The translations under genes and the position numbers were made by a program. Positions 60,916 through 64,000 of a stretch of 64,000 nt of DNA are shown here, one piece after another. Source of the DNA: Lachnospiraceae bacterium (lineage in GTDB: Bacteria > Bacillota > Clostridia > Lachnospirales > Lachnospiraceae); contig JAFRYA010000004.1 of NCBI GenBank assembly GCA_017441295.1, positions 62,001-126,000 on the forward strand, written 5' to 3'. The notes under the pieces were generated by a model. It was given only the letters and a program-made list of their open reading frames with translations, was not told the origin of the DNA and searched no databases. How positions within the stretch are numbered: position 1 is the stretch's first letter; the number at the start of each line of letters is the position of its first letter.

Positions 60916-62310
60916 TTATGCATTTTCCGGTTTCTGCCTGCCTGACAGAACTCTTGATTTCTTCCATTTGCCTGAAAGAATGTATATAAGCGCGACCAGT
61001 CCGGACGCTATCGGCGCGCATACGTAAGCCCATGCGATGCCCATGAATCCCATACTGGTGTATGTCGTGAAAATCCATACCAGCGGGAATCGGATAATGA
61101 TCGCGGATACGACCGCACAGAAGAACATGTAAAATGTGTGCCCTGATCCCGCGATAACTCCATACAGGCAGAACATCAGACTTTCGACGACTGAACCGAT
61201 CAGCATTACCTGAAGGTACTCCGGCTTGAAATTGATAACGCCCGCGTCAGAGGTGAAGACTGAAAGCATTCCCTCCGGGGTGATCATTGCGGCGGCAAAG
61301 AAGAGTCCTGCCCAGATCAGCGACAAAAGCATTGAAAAGAGCATTCCGCGGATGACTCTGGAGTACTGTTTCGCGGCTGAGTTCTGTGCGGTGAAGCTGA
61401 TCATGCAGGCCTGGAATGCATGTGTGCCCGTGGTCGCAAACATTGTGACTTTCGTTGTGGCGCCTGCCAGCGCGCTGGCGAAAACTCCGTACTGGTTTAC
61501 GAAGCCGTTTATCAGCAGGAACGACGTCTGCGTAATGAAGAACTGAAGTGCCTGCGGGAAACCGATCTTAATAACTATCTTCAGGCTCTCCGGATGGATC
61601 TTGAACGATTCGCGCTTAAAGTCAAACAGGTATGTTTTCTTCGCGTGGATCATACAAACGACCAGGCACACGAACTGCGAAAAGATGGTTGCTATCGCTG
61701 CTCCTGCGATGCCCATGTTCAAAGGTCCGACCAGAATCCAGTCCAGGACGACGTTCAGCAGGACGCTGATGATTACGAAGATCATTACAGGCACCGGCCT
61801 TCCGAGGCCCCTGTAAGCACATGCGAATGCATTATATGTGTAGACAAACAGCGTTCCGGCCGCACAGATATACAGGTAGGTTACGGCGAATTCACGCGCT
61901 TCTTCAGGCGTTCCAAGTGCCAGCAGTATCGGCCGTCCAAAGATCAGCAGCACGGCTGTCATTACCAGCGCGAAGATGGTGAAGAACGTCAGCATGGAAC
62001 CGATGATGCGGTTCAGATTGTCGGTTTTCCTCGCGCCTACAAGCTGGCCGATATAGATATTTCCGCCGTTTGTCAGGCCCATCGCGACGTTCAGGACAAC
62101 CGTCACGACCATGCCGCCCATATTAGCAGCCGACATGCCCGCGGAGCCGATATAGTGGCCCACGATTGCCATGTCAGTAATGCTGTAGACGCTCTGGATG
62201 AGCATCATGATCAGCGTCGGAACGACAAATCCCAGGACTCTTTTCGGGATGCTGCCGACGGTCAGATCGATCTTCTTAGTCTCCCTTTTTATTTCTGTTT
62301 TTTCTTCCAT
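60916..62310 (-). CDS. MATE family efflux transporter (3 of 3)
   Basis: 464-residue exporter of the MATE family. VGSIPKRVLGFVVPTLIMML leads into the first membrane helix; MAIVGHYIGSAGMSAANMGG matches the conserved loop. Twelve segments are predicted, with a basic tail. Its ribosome site is weak (GGGAAA). It could be co-transcribed with pepF. Substrate unknown. Gly/Met-rich motifs differ from the other MATE proteins here. Confidence 0.9.
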   Translation of the reverse strand: MEEKTEIKRETKKIDLTVGSIPKRVLGFVVPTLIMMLIQSVYSITDMAIVGHYIGSAGMSAANMGGMVVTVVLNVAMGLTNGGNIYIGQLVGARKTDNLNRIIGSMLTFFTIFALVMTAVLLIFGRPILLALGTPEEAREFAVTYLYICAAGTLFVYTYNAFACAYRGLGRPVPVMIFVIISVLLNVVLDWILVGPLNMGIAGAAIATIFSQFVCLVVCMIHAKKTYLFDFKRESFKIHPESLKIVIKIGFPQALQFFITQTSFLLINGFVNQYGVFASALAGATTKVTMFATTGTHAFQACMISFTAQNSAAKQYSRVIRGMLFSMLLSLIWAGLFFAAAMITPEGMLSVFTSDAGVINFKPEYLQVMLIGSVVESLMFCLYGVIAGSGHTFYMFFCAVVSAIIIRFPLVWIFTTYTSMGFMGIAWAYVCAPIASGLVALIYILSGKWKKSRVLSGRQKPENA

Positions 62311-62667
62311 TTTCCCACAACTTCCAATGATTATTTAATTTATTAATTATGGTTCTTATGAGTGGTAAATGTCAATCGTTTTCCGCTGTTTGGGAGCGGC
62401 GCAGATCTTATGATTCTCTATGTAATAATCTGCGCCAGCTAAACTTTACGACATAATCGAGTTTTCACTGTTATTAACAGCCTTATATCTTTCTATAAAA
62501 AAGAAGCTGTTATTTTTATGAAATGCCTCTTTTTTATTTGTGCTTGCAAGAATTGTTTTGTTTTAATCTCATATTACTTTGATTCTTAAATAATTTTAAA
62601 AGAAAAAATGCGCAGTATAAGAAGATGGCGGAGAAGTAAACATCGCAAATAACAACTAAATATAAAA
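62311..62667. other. AT-rich intergenic region with one hairpin
   Basis: No gene seen. It marks the drop in GC towards the toxin-antitoxin module. One hairpin, GGCGCAGAT/ATCTGCGCC (62398-62406 with 62428-62436), lacks a T-run. The rest is low-complexity A/T. Confidence 0.5.
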
Positions 62668-62696
62668 AGTGCTTACAGCATAATCCTGTAAGCACT
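62668..62696 (-). terminator. Terminator of the hicAB-secB-like operon
   Basis: AGTGCTTACAG/CTGTAAGCACT (62668-62678 with 62686-62696) followed on the minus strand by TTTTTATA. Confidence 0.88.
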
Positions 62697-62715
62697 CTTT
62701 ATAATACATTTTTTA

Positions 62716-63135
62716 CTATCTTACATCTTTTGAATCTACAAAGACTGGTGGTGTTATTATTGGCGGTTGTCCATAAGAAGATGTGATATCCGAGATGACT
62801 CCAGCTGCTCTAGGAATAACATTTAAAAAATAAGCATTTTCTTTTTGCTCTAATAATTCTGATGTCCAGTCAATGTTTTCTGCTTCTTTAACTTTTTCCT
62901 TAAAAATATTGATTTGAATTAAAAAGGCAACTTCTATATCAAATACACTCTCTGGGTCAAAATGAACTTTTCTTTTAAATTCTATTAAAAGCATGTCATC
63001 TTTTATCCCATGAGTTAAACTATCCTCAACATTAAGTTCTTTAGCCTCTTGAATTGGATTGTCATGCATATTAAATATTACTTTTTTTAAAGCAAACTTA
63101 TATTGATCATTAAAAAAATCTTGTAAATTAAGCAT
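62716..63135 (-). CDS. SecB-like chaperone of a toxin-antitoxin-chaperone module
   Basis: 139 residues. The C-terminal PRAAGVISDITSSYGQPPI and following TPPVF align with the end of SecB (FPYARELISD...G.FPxLxLxPV), and the preceding strands (IEFKRKVHFDP; DIEVAFLIQINIFKE) match SecB's sheet. SecB-like chaperones (for example Mycobacterium tuberculosis Rv1957) in TAC modules fold and stabilise their antitoxin. The gene overlaps hicB by 8 nt and ends the operon. True SecB is mainly proteobacterial, so a solitary export chaperone is unlikely here. Low GC and AT-rich codons mark it as acquired. Confidence 0.72.
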   Translation of the reverse strand: MLNLQDFFNDQYKFALKKVIFNMHDNPIQEAKELNVEDSLTHGIKDDMLLIEFKRKVHFDPESVFDIEVAFLIQINIFKEKVKEAENIDWTSELLEQKENAYFLNVIPRAAGVISDITSSYGQPPIITPPVFVDSKDVR

Positions 63136-63598
63136 TTGCCATCACCTCTCCTCTGCCATATTGTGAATAATAATCGTTTAGAGCTGTAGCAAGTCCAAAC
63201 TTTGCAACAATGTTTTTGCAATTATAATCTTTCCATAAAACATCAAGTTTATTTTTTGTAGTATCTTCAGTGAACTCTTCAATAGCTAATTCAACTGACT
63301 TATTGAGACTTATATTGTTTTTATATGCATATAATGCAATTTTTTTATGCAAATCCGAATCTATGCGAACATTAAAGGTCCCACTATATGTTTTATCTGG
63401 ATCCTGTCCTAATTCTTTACAGTATGCTAGATAGTCATCCACAGCGGAATGAAATTCTTTTTCAATTTCATTAACACTATCACTTTCAAAAGTAACTAAA
63501 TCATTTATTCCTTCGATTTTTCCATAAAGGACTTTATCATCGACGCTATATTCAATTTTTGTAAGATAACCCATATATTCAAGTATATTATTTTCCAT
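63128..63598 (-). CDS. hicB: HicB-type antitoxin with C-terminal extension
   Basis: 156 residues. The N-terminal partial RNase H-like HicB fold (about 10-62: YSVDDKVLYGKIEGINDLVT, then FHSAVDDYLAYC) binds and blocks HicA. A ribbon-helix-helix DNA-binding region follows (71-110: GTFNVRIDSDLHKKIALYA, then ISLNKSVELAIEEF). A 46-residue tail (111-156) has no counterpart in ordinary HicB and may be the chaperone-addiction segment recognised by the SecB-like protein. The start overlaps hicA's stop (TAATG). It probably represses the operon. Confidence 0.88.
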   Translation of the reverse strand: MENNILEYMGYLTKIEYSVDDKVLYGKIEGINDLVTFESDSVNEIEKEFHSAVDDYLAYCKELGQDPDKTYSGTFNVRIDSDLHKKIALYAYKNNISLNKSVELAIEEFTEDTTKNKLDVLWKDYNCKNIVAKFGLATALNDYYSQYGRGEVMANA

Positions 63599-63852
63599 TA
63601 AATATCACCCTTCTCTTCCAAAAATTCTTTTAGCTGTTTAACCATATAGCCTTTCATTATGTCGGCCGGATGTGGTTTATGCAGATTAATTCTTCCTTTT
63701 TCGCTATGAAAACAAACCCTTGAACCTGATGTAGAACCCTTATCATCTTCTATATACCCCAAAGAGCGTAGTAGTGATCTAGCCTCGGAAAACGTATAAT
63801 CCTTAGGTAGTTTTTTTAATCTTTCAATTGCTTTATCTCGCTTTCCGCCCAA
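63598..63852 (-). CDS. hicA: HicA-type mRNA interferase toxin
   Basis: 84 residues with the HicA double-stranded-RNA-binding-like fold. FSEARSLLRSLGY fits the first helix; SGSRVCFHSEKGRINLHKPH lies where the catalytic GSH...H region is found in classic HicA, here GSR (43-45) with His in HKPHP (58-62). It would cut mRNA and arrest growth when HicB is lost. The start is TTG at 63852 with AGAGG 7 nt upstream. Toxin-first order (hicA-hicB) is usual for this family. Confidence 0.87.
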   Translation of the reverse strand: MGGKRDKAIERLKKLPKDYTFSEARSLLRSLGYIEDDKGSTSGSRVCFHSEKGRINLHKPHPADIMKGYMVKQLKEFLEEKGDI

Positions 63853-64000
63853 TTAAACACCTCTTTGCAACTGATTGTTAGTTGCAAAATTAATATAACT
63901 CACAAATAATAATGTTGCAAGCCATTTCACATTACTCTTTAGTTTTTCATCAAAATCATATATTGAATATAATTCTTCAAACGAACTAATGGGGATTCTT
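63853..64000 (-). CDS. Possible 3' end of an upstream gene (open to the window edge)
   Basis: The minus-strand frame from the edge to a TAA at 63853-63855 is open for 48 codons (ends SYINFATNNQLQRGV). The TAA directly abuts the hicA start codon. It could be the end of another gene; it could equally be chance in AT-rich DNA, since it contains the hic promoter. Unrecognised. Confidence 0.25.
   Translation of the reverse strand, partial: RIPISSFEELYSIYDFDEKLKSNVKWLATLLFVSYINFATNNQLQRGV
63864..63920 (-). promoter_or_regulatory. Promoter and operator of the hicAB-secB-like operon
   Basis: Minus strand: -35 TTGCAA (63915-63920), 17-nt spacer, -10 TATATT (63892-63897). Downstream lies an inverted repeat TTTGCAACT-(7)-AGTTGCAAA (63864-63872, 63880-63888), and the -35 hexamer repeats the same TTGCAA core. 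A ribbon-helix-helix HicB dimer pair is the expected ligand. Confidence 0.8.

Noticed and set aside
61420..62346. 308-residue plus-strand ORF opposite the third MATE gene
   Set aside because: Antisense shadow of a real membrane protein; His/Asp/Gln-rich translation without domain features.

Overview
The window is 64 kb of a mid-GC, Gram-positive, anaerobic bacterial chromosome, most likely class Clostridia (Eubacteriales). Pointers are a SAM-I riboswitch before metK, a DUF1847 metal-binding protein, a clostridial MsmX/UgpC-type sugar ATPase, an aldo/keto reductase with a ferredoxin-like tail, three MATE exporters, peptide-based nutrition and a pilin-like surface protein. No respiratory genes are visible. 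Genus is not resolved. No tRNA, rRNA, CRISPR array, insertion sequence or phage was seen.

Layout. 1-9.5 kb (minus strand): metK (cut by the window edge) behind a SAM-I riboswitch, murA, mscL with a zinc-ribbon tail, a coupled run of Sel1-like protein, MATE exporter, cysK, DUF1847 protein and lipoprotein, and a TIM-barrel isomerase. 9.6-12.8 kb: typA and a second MATE gene. 12.9-25.6 kb (minus): peptide use, with an M3 oligopeptidase, oppABCDF (oppF broken by an in-frame TAG) and an M18 aminopeptidase, then a truncated oppA remnant and a PAP2 phosphatase. 25.7-28.8 kb (plus): a methionine ABC transporter whose binding protein MetQ is circularly permuted, with a phased 22-bp repeat array before metNI. 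28.9-40 kb: pyridoxamine kinase, azlCD, a GNAT enzyme, an Fe-S aldo/keto reductase, SGNH hydrolase, guaB, 3-hydroxyacyl-CoA dehydrogenase, an ArsP_2-like permease, a NERD protein and galM. 40-44.2 kb: OFA-type MFS transporter, CocE/NonD hydrolase and LysR regulator. 44.4-51.4 kb (minus): a maltodextrin-type operon of lacI, binding protein, two permeases, malQ and UgpC-type ATPase, with tandem operators before lacI. 51.8-55.2 kb: small proteins, a zinc-ribbon protein and DUF937. 55.2-58.9 kb: a 1242-residue surface protein with seven near-identical isopeptide-type repeats. 59-62.3 kb: pepF and a third MATE. 62.7-64 kb: an AT-rich hicA-hicB-secB-like toxin-antitoxin-chaperone module, probably acquired.

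What stands out: (1) a natural circular permutation of MetQ; (2) two copies (2168-2400 and 33010-33204) of one structured RNA-like element whose helices covary while the core is invariant; (3) nine 22-bp motifs on a 40-bp period between metQ and metN; (4) the HicAB-SecB-like module with a candidate chaperone-addiction tail on HicB; (5) a nonsense codon in the conserved D-loop region of oppF; (6) large matching extracytoplasmic insertions in OppC and OppA; (7) five genes whose -10 box lies 6-9 nt before the ATG with no Shine-Dalgarno, implying leaderless mRNAs. Functions were assigned by reading protein sequences and recalling families; no database search was run.
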